NCBI GenBank assembly: GCA_949282745.1
Contig: CASDQM010000003.1
Span: forward strand, 1-48,712
Length of the DNA stretch: 48,712 bases
Origin: an uncultured Sutterella sp.
Lineage (GTDB): Bacteria > Pseudomonadota > Gammaproteobacteria > Burkholderiales > Burkholderiaceae_F
Reading direction: 5' to 3'
Each line of letters opens with the position of its first letter. Within the stretch, counting starts at the first letter, position 1. Both the position numbers and the translations under genes were made by a program. The notes below the pieces were generated by a model. The model was not told the origin of the DNA and made no database searches. It saw only the letters and a list, made by a program, of their open reading frames with translations. Positions 24,445 through 31,803 of the stretch are shown here, piece after piece.

Positions 24445-25419
24445 TCAGGCGGCATAGCCCGCGAGAAACTTCTCCTCCTCTTCGCGGTGGTTGACCGAAC
24501 GAAAGAGTCCCCGCAGCCACGCGCATTCGGGATCGTCCTCCTCTCTTTCGTGCCAGACGATGCGCACCGGATAGACGGGCGACTCTTCGTCGAGCGGGAG
24601 GACGACGAAACGCGGATCCGTTACAAGAAGGCGTTCCGCCGCGCGCCAGGAAAGCGACATCGTCATGTCCGAGCGAGAAAGAAGATCGAGCGCCGGCAAC
24701 AAATACGGAATGCGAAGAACGCACTCGCCCCCGAGGTGGGGTCCGTAGACGCGGTTCGACTCCTCGCGGTCGCTTCGCCGCTCGACCTGACGCAGGGCCG
24801 TCGTGACTTCGATGCGGGGGTAGCCGTTGACGGCTTCACGCGTGAGTTTTCCGAGTGCGGCGAGTTCCAAAAGAGCGTGTCCCTGACGAACGAGCGTGAC
24901 GAGTCGGTTCGCGGCGATCGTCATGGTGCGCATGGTTTCGGGCATCGGAACGACCGGCATGAAGGCAAGGTCGAGCGTGCCGCGCTCGAGTTCCTGAAAA
25001 ACCTGACTGCCGGGAACGAAGCCGATCGCCAGCCGCACGTGCGGAGCAAGTTCGGCAAGCCGCTCGACGACGGGCACGCAGAAGGCGTAGGCCGCGTTCA
25101 CGCCCGCGGCGATGCGAAAGGTCCGATCCATCGCGGTGGGCGTAAGCGTCTCGGCGGGCCGAAGCGCTTCCGTCTGGGCGAGCATGCGCCGCACGAAGGG
25201 CTGCAGACGCTCCGCCCGGGGCGTGGCGATGAGATGCGGGTTCGAGCGCACGAACAAGGGGTCGCCAAGGGCTTCGCGCAGTCTCGCGAGAATCCGGCTT
25301 GCGGCGGACTTTCCGACGCCGCACTCGCGGGCGGCGTCCTTCAGGGTGCGAAGACGCAGCGCCGCCTCGAAAAAGCGCAGGTCGCCGAGGCTCAGTTCGT
25401 ACAGTCGGTCGTCGGACAT
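24445..25419 (-). CDS. LysR-family transcriptional regulator
   Basis: This 324-residue regulator has an N-terminal winged helix-turn-helix (about 10-70) reading LGDLRFFEAALRLRTLKDAARECGVGKSAASRILARLREALGDPLFVRS. A periplasmic-binding-like effector domain follows from about 95 to 300. The helix-turn-helix is more diverged from the LysR consensus than that of the regulator at 42910. The start at 25419 has AAGGAG upstream. It lies upstream of the porin and cytochrome genes and is divergent from the DUF362 gene. Either unit could be its target; the usual LysR rule favours the divergent gene, while the short same-strand gap favours the porin. Effector unknown. Confidence 0.88.
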   Translation of the reverse strand: MSDDRLYELSLGDLRFFEAALRLRTLKDAARECGVGKSAASRILARLREALGDPLFVRSNPHLIATPRAERLQPFVRRMLAQTEALRPAETLTPTAMDRTFRIAAGVNAAYAFCVPVVERLAELAPHVRLAIGFVPGSQVFQELERGTLDLAFMPVVPMPETMRTMTIAANRLVTLVRQGHALLELAALGKLTREAVNGYPRIEVTTALRQVERRSDREESNRVYGPHLGGECVLRIPYLLPALDLLSRSDMTMSLSWRAAERLLVTDPRFVVLPLDEESPVYPVRIVWHEREEDDPECAWLRGLFRSVNHREEEEKFLAGYAA

Positions 25420-25574
25420 GGCGGAAACTCCTTGGGGTCACCCCGTCAAGCATAACGAACCGACGCGCCCCGCGAAAGTTCGGGGAGAAGCCCCTGAGAA
25501 ACGAGCGGATCGGGCAACGCTCGCGGGGAATGCGAGAAGAACGCGCGCAGAGACTTCGTTAGGCTGAAAGCATG

Positions 25575-25589
25575 GGCTCCGCAGGAGCC
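25575..25589. promoter_or_regulatory. Palindrome GGCTCC-GCA-GGAGCC before DUF362 gene
   Basis: A perfect 6-bp inverted repeat with 3-base spacer lies about 30 bases before the DUF362 start. It could be an operator or a 5'-leader hairpin. Confidence 0.3.
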
Positions 25590-25619
25590 GACAAGCGATC
25601 CCACTCCAAGGAACAGACC

Positions 25620-26585
25620 ATGCAACGCCGCACTTTCCTCCAGACCTCCGCCGCCCTCGCGGTCACCGCGAATCTGCCGACCCTTTCGTCGGCCGCGGGC
25701 GCGAACCCCTTCCCCTATCCCCTTACCCACGCCGTGGCCGACGCGTCCGCCCCGGAAGTGTTCTTCACGAAGGACATTTCGCCCGAGGGCCTCATCAAGA
25801 TCTACGAACGCCTCGGCCAGAAGCGCCAGGGCAAGGTCGGCGTCAAGGTGTGCTTCGAAACGCCGAACGGTCCGCATCTCGACCCGAACCTCGTTCACGC
25901 CTTTGCCGACCACGTGAACGGGAAGCTTCTCGACTGCACCTACTACCCGCCCCGCGACACGGTGGCAAAGCACCTGGAAGTCGCCAAGGGGAACGGCTTT
26001 GACACCTCCCGCATCGACATCATCGACGCCGAAGGGACGGTGGACCTTCCGATTGAAGGCGGCAAGCACCTCAAGTTCTCGCGCATCGGCTCGCACTACA
26101 ACGACTACGACACGATGATCGGGCTCATCCGCTTCAAGTCGCACCACATCGACTTCTACGGCGGGATGCTCAAGAACCTCTCGATCGCCATTGCGCCCCT
26201 GCAGGGCAAATGGCTCATCCACAGCGTCGGCCGCACGGATCAGAGCTTCGTTTCGAGCGACGACCAACCTACGACGCAGGCTATGGCCGACTACGTGAAG
26301 GGCGTGATGGACGCGAAGAAGGGCCGCTGGGTCTTCCTCACGGTCCTCGACGCCGTCGATCCGACCGACGGTTGCGAAGGCGCGAAGAACCTCGGCAACA
26401 TCGGCATTCTCGCGAGCACGGACCCGGTCGCGATCGACCAGGCCGCGATCGACATCACCTTCGGTGCGGCCGCTACGCCCGAACTGCGCCGCGAATGGGA
26501 AGAGCATCACTCAACCTTCCTCACGAGCAATGCTGAAGCCATCGGCGTGGGTAAGACCCACTACCGCTTCACGCCGATCGACTGA
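25620..26585 (+). CDS. Tat-exported DUF362 domain protein
   Basis: This 321-residue protein begins MQRRTFLQTSAALAVTANLP, a twin-arginine signal (R-R-T-F-L-Q), so it is probably exported folded, perhaps with a cofactor. The body matches DUF362 proteins: GKVGVKVCFETPNGPHLDPNLV, DCTYYPPRDTVAKHL and LKFSRIGSHYNDYDTMIGLIRFKSHH. A late segment reads ILASTDPVAIDQAAIDI. DUF362 proteins often accompany iron-sulfur clusters, but no ferredoxin CxxCxxC motif is present here. The start at 25620 has AAGGAA upstream. It is divergent from a LysR gene and shares a bidirectional hairpin (26626-26651) with the convergent transporter. The biochemical role is not known. Confidence 0.82.
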   Translation: MQRRTFLQTSAALAVTANLPTLSSAAGANPFPYPLTHAVADASAPEVFFTKDISPEGLIKIYERLGQKRQGKVGVKVCFETPNGPHLDPNLVHAFADHVNGKLLDCTYYPPRDTVAKHLEVAKGNGFDTSRIDIIDAEGTVDLPIEGGKHLKFSRIGSHYNDYDTMIGLIRFKSHHIDFYGGMLKNLSIAIAPLQGKWLIHSVGRTDQSFVSSDDQPTTQAMADYVKGVMDAKKGRWVFLTVLDAVDPTDGCEGAKNLGNIGILASTDPVAIDQAAIDITFGAAATPELRREWEEHHSTFLTSNAEAIGVGKTHYRFTPID

Positions 26586-26625
26586 ACGGCTCTTGAAACT
26601 ATGATTCCCTCTCGGGAATGAAAGG

Positions 26626-26651
26626 AAGGGGTCGCCCACAGGCGGCCCCTT
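26626..26651. terminator. Bidirectional terminator between DUF362 and AEC genes
   Basis: AAGGGG-T-CGCC and GGCG-G-CCCCTT arms (26626-26636, 26641-26651) lie between convergent genes. Tails are only moderately T-rich. Confidence 0.6.
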
Positions 26652-26678
26652 CGCATTTCGGCAGAATTTTCTCTGTGA

Positions 26679-27632
26679 TCAGACGACGGGCGCCACGTCG
26701 AGGAGAGTGAGTACGAGCGGCACCCCGGCGGCCGAGAGAAGCGTCGAGAGGAAGATCGCGTTGCTCGCCGCGCCCTCCTCCGCCTCGAATTCGTTCGCCA
26801 TCAAAAAGACGTTGATCGCGACGGGAAGCGCGGAAAGAAGCACGGTCGCGTTCGTCTCGAGCTCCCCAAGACCCATCGCGCGGCAGAGCACCCAGACGAA
26901 AAAGGGCTGTACGCCGATCTTCACGAAGGTCACGACCGAACCCTTCGGCAAAGAAGCGAAGAAGCTGTGGCGCGCCAGTCCCATCCCCACCGCCAAAAGG
27001 CACATGGGGGTCGTGCTCGCGGCGACGAGACCGACGGTCTGATCGACCACCTTGGGGAGCTGCCAGCCCGTGAGGCCCCAAGCCGTGCCGCAGAGAATCC
27101 CAAGCACCACGGGGTTCTTCACAACTTTGAAGAGCGACCGAAGGATCTTCCGCATGTCGGGCTTTCCGTCCTCGCGCCCGAACTCGACCGACGCGATCGC
27201 AAGCGTCCAGAGAAGGAGCACGTTGAAGACGATCAGAAGCGAGATCGTAGGCATCGCCGCGGACCCGAGACTCACCTCGACGATCGGGACGCCCAACTGC
27301 ACGTTGTTGCCGAAAATCCCCGCCATCGCGAGGACCGTCGTCCCAGCGGCACCCGTGCGAAAGAGCTTTCCGTAGAGCCCCCGCGCGAGGAAGAAGAGGA
27401 GAAAGCAGGACCCAAAGAACGGGATCAGCACGCGCCAGTCCGCGGGCGGCATCTCCGACAAGTGCGAGAGCATCTTGAAGAGAAGCGCGGGCATGAGGAG
27501 CTTGAAGGTGACGCTCCCCAGAGCCTTTTGCGCCGCTTCGGGGATGAAGTGGATCTTCGCGAGCCCCCAGCCGATGAAGACGAGCGAAAAGAGCGGCGCG
27601 CAAAGCTCGAGATGGTAGAGAAAAAGCGACAT
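26679..27632 (-). CDS. AEC-family (auxin efflux carrier) transporter
   Basis: This 317-residue membrane protein has about 10 hydrophobic helices arranged as two bundles of five around a central hydrophilic loop (FGREDGKPDMRKILRSLFKVVKNP). The early FKLLMPALLFKML, the stretch GIFGNNVQLGVPIVEV and the late LSALPVAINVFLMANEFEAE match AEC/MdcF-type transporters of small organic acids. Its start lies 14 bases after the racemase stop, with GGAAAG as ribosome site, so the two are co-transcribed. The pairing suggests import or export of an amino acid or dicarboxylate handled by the racemase. Family assignment is strong; substrate unknown. Confidence 0.88.
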   Translation of the reverse strand: MSLFLYHLELCAPLFSLVFIGWGLAKIHFIPEAAQKALGSVTFKLLMPALLFKMLSHLSEMPPADWRVLIPFFGSCFLLFFLARGLYGKLFRTGAAGTTVLAMAGIFGNNVQLGVPIVEVSLGSAAMPTISLLIVFNVLLLWTLAIASVEFGREDGKPDMRKILRSLFKVVKNPVVLGILCGTAWGLTGWQLPKVVDQTVGLVAASTTPMCLLAVGMGLARHSFFASLPKGSVVTFVKIGVQPFFVWVLCRAMGLGELETNATVLLSALPVAINVFLMANEFEAEEGAASNAIFLSTLLSAAGVPLVLTLLDVAPVV

Positions 27633-27646
27633 CTGGGCTTTCCGCT

Positions 27647-28339
27647 TCAGTCGGAGACGGCGAATTCCGCGGCCTTCGCGGCATGCAGAATCGTCGTGTC
27701 AAAGACGGGCAAAGGCGAATCCTTCTGCGAAACGAGAAGACCGATTTCCGTGCAACCGAGGATCACCGCTTCGGCGCCCTTCCCCTGAAGATCCCGGATG
27801 ATGCGCACGAATTCCTGTCGGGATTCGTCGCGGATCACGCCAAGGCAGAGTTCGTCGTAGATCACGCGGTTGACGACCTCGACGTCTTCGGCCTCCGGAA
27901 TCAGGACATCGAGTCCGCGGGCGAGAAGGCGCGACTTGTAGAAATCCTGCAGCATCGTGTACTTCGTGCCGAGAAGCGCCGTGCGGCGAATGCCTGCGGC
28001 CAAGAGTGCATCGGCCGTGGCGTCGGCAATGTGCAGAAGCGGGACGCCCGCGGCGCGCTCGACTTCGTCGGCGACCTTGTGCATGGTGTTCGTGCAGATC
28101 ACGATCGCATCAGCCCCGGCGGCGACGAGTCCCTTGGCGGCGCGGCCGAGCAGTTCGGCGCTTCCCGCCCAGTCGCCCTTTGCCTGCTGTTCTTCGACCT
28201 CGGCGAAGTCGACGCTGTAGAGGTAGATCTTCGCGGAATGAAGGCCGCCCAAAGCTTTGGCGACGCGCTCGTTGATTTCCTTGTAATAAGTGACGGTGCT
28301 CTCCCAGCTCATGCCGCCCAAGAGTCCCAGCGTTTTCAC
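27647..28339 (-). CDS. Aspartate/glutamate racemase family protein
   Basis: This 230-residue cytosolic enzyme is cofactor-independent. It begins MKTLGLLGGMSWESTVTYYKEIN, typical of the YgeA-like aspartate/glutamate racemase branch. The two catalytic cysteines appear in VICTNTMHK (near 82) and VILGCTEIGLLV (near 195), one for each half of the fold. The start is GTG at 28339 with AGGGAGA upstream. It leads a two-gene unit with the AEC transporter. YgeA-type enzymes racemise several amino acids such as homoserine; the substrate here is not determined. Confidence 0.9.
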   Translation of the reverse strand: MKTLGLLGGMSWESTVTYYKEINERVAKALGGLHSAKIYLYSVDFAEVEEQQAKGDWAGSAELLGRAAKGLVAAGADAIVICTNTMHKVADEVERAAGVPLLHIADATADALLAAGIRRTALLGTKYTMLQDFYKSRLLARGLDVLIPEAEDVEVVNRVIYDELCLGVIRDESRQEFVRIIRDLQGKGAEAVILGCTEIGLLVSQKDSPLPVFDTTILHAAKAAEFAVSD

Positions 28340-28459
28340 GATCAGTCTCCCTAAGAAAACGAAAACATGCCCATCATCCCAAAAAGAACGCGGCCGGGCA
28401 ATAAGGCGAAAAAGCTAGTGGCCGCACTCGGGATCGACGGTTCGCCAGTCGAAACCGCA

Positions 28460-28501
28460 AATAAGACACGAGCTTCACTTCCTTAGGAAGCAAAGCTCGT
28501 G
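28460..28501 (-). terminator. Intrinsic terminator after molybdoenzyme operon
   Basis: Minus strand: CACGAGCTT / AAGCTCGTG arms (28493-28501 and 28467-28475) with an inner CTTCC/GGAAG stem, followed by TCTTATTT. Confidence 0.8.
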
Positions 28502-28524
28502 CAATTACGCAGGGTTGTCGCGAT

Positions 28525-29154
28525 TTACGCCTTGAGATCGAACTTGGTGAAGTCCACCCCCGAGCTGCGGTAGCGAACCTTGGGTTCGGTGCCGGCCTTT
28601 TCGGTCATCTTCTGAGCAACCTCCCAAGCCTTTCGTTCTTCCAGCTTCTCAAGGTCGACAAGCTTCAAAGCCCCCGTCGGGCAATGTTCGACGCAGGCGG
28701 GCTTGCGGCCCTCCTTCAGCCGGTGAGAGCAAAGCGTGCAATGCTCGGCCTTGCCGGGCGTGCGCGTCTGATGCGCTTCAAAAACCCGTTCGACCAGCGG
28801 CGTCTTGTCGGGCCAGTAGCTCGTCACCCCCTCGGTGTTGAACTGCGGAGCGCCGTAGGGACAAGCCGCGAGACACCGTTGGCAACCGATGCACTTGGCC
28901 TGATCGACGAGCACCTCGCCGAAGGGGCCCTTGTAGACGGCCTTCGTGGGACACGCGGCCATGCAGGCCGGATTTTCGCAGTGCTGGCAAGACTTGCGGA
29001 AATAGTTGATGCGCATGGCTTTGCGGTCTTCCACACGATCGATGCGGTTCCACGCGATGCCGGGTGCGACCTGATTTTCTTCCTTGCACGCGACGAAGCA
29101 GGCATGACAGCCGATGCAGGCGTCGACGTTAACCAAGAGACCATATTTCGCCAT
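28525..29154 (-). CDS. Four-cluster ferredoxin subunit of molybdenum oxidoreductase (DmsB/TtrB-like)
   Basis: This 209-residue iron-sulfur protein carries four cysteine groups: CIGCHACFVACKEEN, CQHCENPACMAACP, CIGCQRCLAACPYG and CTLCSHRLKEGRKPACVEHCP. They fit four [4Fe-4S] clusters that pass electrons to or from the catalytic subunit. No signal peptide is present, which is normal when the partner carries the Tat signal and both are exported together. Its start is 4 bases past the stop of the catalytic gene, with GGAGGC as ribosome site. No membrane-anchor gene (PsrC/TtrC/DmsC type) follows; a terminator does. Confidence 0.95.
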   Translation of the reverse strand: MAKYGLLVNVDACIGCHACFVACKEENQVAPGIAWNRIDRVEDRKAMRINYFRKSCQHCENPACMAACPTKAVYKGPFGEVLVDQAKCIGCQRCLAACPYGAPQFNTEGVTSYWPDKTPLVERVFEAHQTRTPGKAEHCTLCSHRLKEGRKPACVEHCPTGALKLVDLEKLEERKAWEVAQKMTEKAGTEPKVRYRSSGVDFTKFDLKA

Positions 29155-29157
29155 GAT

Positions 29158-31368
29158 TTACGCCTCCTTCTTCGTGACCGACACGGGCATTTCGAAATAT
29201 GCGGGATAACCGCTCATCGGATCCCAGTGACCGCGGCAGACGAGCTGCTGGGTGTTTTGTTTACCGAGCCATCCGTACTGACCGTCGATGAGGCCGGGCG
29301 GAACGAGGATGGAGACCATGACGCGAGCTTCGACGGGACCGCCGAAGGGCGAGCGGATTTCCACCGTGTCCCCTTCGCGGATTCCGCGTTTTTCAGCATC
29401 GTCCGGGTGCATGGAAATCGTAAGACGGTCTTCGATTTCCAGGAGGTACGGCTGATCCGAACGGGTCTTCGAGTGCGTGATGTACGGCTTGCGCGCGCCG
29501 TTCAGGAAGCGCAGATCGAATTCCTTCGTGAGCGGCATCATCGGAACATAGGCGGGAATGCCGGGATAGCCGAATTTTGCAGCCCGCTCGGAAAAGAATT
29601 CGCACTTCCCGGAGGGCGTGTTGAAGCCGGGTTTGCCGTCTTTGCGCAGTCCGCCCGTTTCGTACTTGCGGAAGGCCTTTTTCGGAGCGTCGAACTGCGT
29701 CAGGGCGGGCAGGTCCGCTACGGCCTTCTCAAGGCGCCGATTCCACTTCTGCAGGAGCCAGTCGAGCGCCTTTTCCGGGTCGCCGTCAAAGAAGTTTTCG
29801 GGCTTGTCGATGAGGCAGCCGAGTTCGAGTGCGATGCGCCAGTCTTCCTTCGCTTCTCCCAAGGGTTTGACGGGCGTGCGCACGGCCACGCTCGAGGCGT
29901 AGATGCCGAAGGGAGCGTGTCGTTCGAAGTTCATCGCGGCCGGTAGGATGATGTCAAGCACATCGTGACTGTCGGGACGATAGAACATGTCGCAGGCAAA
30001 ACCGAATTCCAGCTTTTCAAAGGCCTTGCGGTATTCTGACGGCTGAGGCCAAATGTTGACGTTGAAGCCGAAGCCCGCGAACGCCTTGATCATGCCCTTC
30101 TCCACCCATTCGGGGAAGAGATTCGGCGAGACGGCGTCCTTCATGTCGTTCCAGAGCGGCACGTTCTTCGCGTCATAGCGCGTGAGACGACGTTTCTTGT
30201 CGTTCCACCAGGCCCCGTCCTTCATGTCGGGGTGAATGCCCGAACTCGGATTGCCGAGGTTCTTCGGTCCCTTGTTGAAGGGAACGCCGCCGGGAATGTC
30301 GATGTAGCCCATGATGATGGGCAAAAGAAGGAGCGCCCGGGTGTTGTTGATGCCGTTCGAGTTGTGCGAGAGCGATTGCGTCGTCAGCGTGTAGCTGCCC
30401 GGCCCCTTCGCCCAAAGGCGAGCCGCCTCCACAATGAGTTTGGCGGGAACGCCCGTTTCCTGTTCGGCATATTCGGGCGTAAAGCGCTCGCAGTATTCGC
30501 GGAGTTCGGCAAAGCCGTGGGTCCACTTCTCGACGAATGCCTTGTCGTAGAGATTTTCCTTGATGATAATGCGGATCATCGCCATGGCCAGCGCCACGTC
30601 CGTACCGATGCGCGGTTGCAGGTGGATGTCCGCGATTTCGGCGGTCTTCGTGCGGCGCGAATCGATCGTGATGATCTTGCAGCCGCGTTCCTTGGCGGCG
30701 ATGATCTTTTGCCACCATCCCATCGGCTGAGCCCAGACGTTCGTGGCGAGAATCAGGAATACCTTGGTTTCGGGCGAAGGCGGCGCGCCGACGTTGGGAG
30801 AGCCGAAGTTGAGTTCTTCGGCCATAGCGCAACCCTGACGGCAGGAAACGGAAGATTCCGTCGCATAGTGGTGCGAACCGTAGAAGCGCGCCAAACGCTG
30901 CACGGCCGGACGAGGTTCCTTCGGGTCGCCGCAGTAGAAAAGCGTTTTCTCCGGACCGTACTTTTCACGCACGCGCAGGAGTTCCGAAGCGATGGTCTTA
31001 TAGGCTTCATCCCAAGAGATGCGCACCCAGCCCGGGTCCTTCGAACCCTTGGGGTTCGTGCGTTTCATCGGGTAGAGAAGACGGTTGGGATTGTAGAGAC
31101 GCTGAAGCGTCGAGAGGCCCTTCGAGCAAAGGATGTGGTTGGGGTTTTCCTTCCAGTTGTCGATGCGGGTGATGACGTTGCCGCGGGCCTCAAAACGCAC
31201 GCCGCACATCGGCACGTGATTGCAGGCGTCGCAAATGGAATAGCCGGTCCAGACCTTTTCGGAAGAATCGGCCGCCTTTGCGACGGTGAAGACGGAGGGT
31301 GCCAGAGCACTTGATGTGACGAGTGAGACGCCCTGAAGAAGCGAGCGTCGAGAGAGTTTGACTGTCAT
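29158..31368 (-). CDS. Tat-exported molybdopterin oxidoreductase, catalytic subunit
   Basis: This 736-residue enzyme of the DMSO-reductase superfamily begins with a Tat signal, MTVKLSRRSLLQGVSLVTSS. An N-terminal [4Fe-4S] site C-x2-C-x5-C (CDACNHVPMC) is completed by CSKG. The likely Mo-ligand is the Cys in SSVSCRQGCAMAEELNFGSP. MGD-binding stretches such as WGWWQ-like PMGWWQKIIAAKERG and the C-terminal ISMHPDDAEKRGIREGDTVEIRSPFGG are present. It is shorter than TtrA (about 1000) and closer in size to PhsA/PsrA and to gut catechol dehydroxylase-type enzymes. It forms an operon with the ferredoxin subunit. Terminal reductase or dehydroxylase activity is plausible; substrate unknown. Confidence 0.92.
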   Translation of the reverse strand: MTVKLSRRSLLQGVSLVTSSALAPSVFTVAKAADSSEKVWTGYSICDACNHVPMCGVRFEARGNVITRIDNWKENPNHILCSKGLSTLQRLYNPNRLLYPMKRTNPKGSKDPGWVRISWDEAYKTIASELLRVREKYGPEKTLFYCGDPKEPRPAVQRLARFYGSHHYATESSVSCRQGCAMAEELNFGSPNVGAPPSPETKVFLILATNVWAQPMGWWQKIIAAKERGCKIITIDSRRTKTAEIADIHLQPRIGTDVALAMAMIRIIIKENLYDKAFVEKWTHGFAELREYCERFTPEYAEQETGVPAKLIVEAARLWAKGPGSYTLTTQSLSHNSNGINNTRALLLLPIIMGYIDIPGGVPFNKGPKNLGNPSSGIHPDMKDGAWWNDKKRRLTRYDAKNVPLWNDMKDAVSPNLFPEWVEKGMIKAFAGFGFNVNIWPQPSEYRKAFEKLEFGFACDMFYRPDSHDVLDIILPAAMNFERHAPFGIYASSVAVRTPVKPLGEAKEDWRIALELGCLIDKPENFFDGDPEKALDWLLQKWNRRLEKAVADLPALTQFDAPKKAFRKYETGGLRKDGKPGFNTPSGKCEFFSERAAKFGYPGIPAYVPMMPLTKEFDLRFLNGARKPYITHSKTRSDQPYLLEIEDRLTISMHPDDAEKRGIREGDTVEIRSPFGGPVEARVMVSILVPPGLIDGQYGWLGKQNTQQLVCRGHWDPMSGYPAYFEMPVSVTKKEA

Positions 31369-31801
31369 GCGGGGTCTCCTTGGAGCGGACGATTGTCCTG
31401 CAACCAGGGTAACGCCTCGATCACTACTCTCACAATCGTATGAACCACAACCGCCGTATCAAATTTGAGAGATCGTCATTGTTGCAAATGACGTTTTTCA
31501 AATAAGGAATAGCGCCCAAGGCCCGACGTGTCCGTCGTTGACACGGTAACCAACAGCGATGACGGCATCGGGGATGTAGCGCCCGACCCTTTTGATTGAC
31601 CGTCCGAAAGCCTTCCTGGCGAACTGCCGAGAAATCCTCGGTAGTTGCAGATCCCTCCGGCACACCTTCAGCACTGACGATATGGAGGCGTAGGCAAATA
31701 TTTTCGATCCCGTCTTCGAACCAATCCGCCTCGTCAAACGGCGTTTCGTCGCGGCGAGGCGATAGAATGTCGCGGCGTCCCGCACTCTCTTTTCAATATC
31801 C
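31369..31801. other. 433-bp divergent region between molybdoenzyme operon and nucleotidase
   Basis: It contains the promoter of the molybdoenzyme operon, with AAGGAG before its start. A palindromic pair TCAAATTTGA (near 31460) and GTCATT-GTTGCA-AATGAC (31475-31492) are present, followed by a degraded RhuM-like gene on the minus strand (31500-31803). Composition is more AT-rich around 31440-31500. Confidence 0.45.
31475..31492. promoter_or_regulatory. Inverted repeat upstream of molybdoenzyme operon
   Basis: GTCATT and AATGAC flank a 6-base centre. It is located about 110 bases before the catalytic-subunit start and could bind a regulator. Confidence 0.3.
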
Positions 31802-31803
31802 AT
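31500..31803 (-). pseudogene. Degraded RhuM-family gene fragment
   Basis: Two overlapping minus-strand frames together resemble the conserved core of RhuM (virulence-associated, KilA-N/Fic-neighbour type) proteins. One frame reads DETPFDEADWFEDG and later EGSATTEDFSAVRQEGFRTVN. The second continues with YIPDAVIAVGYRVND, matching the RhuM core YNLDAIIAVGYRV. A frameshift near 31575-31590 separates them, and the region after it lacks the expected RIWAT motif. This is a remnant, not a working gene. RhuM genes are common on genomic islands, so it hints at an old insertion beside the nucleotidase. Confidence 0.55.

Noticed and set aside
29158-31368. TtrA (tetrathionate reductase catalytic subunit)
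   Set aside because: The protein is only 736 residues and lacks an anchor subunit gene; TtrA is about 1000 residues. A TtrSR-like pair in the window is not adjacent.
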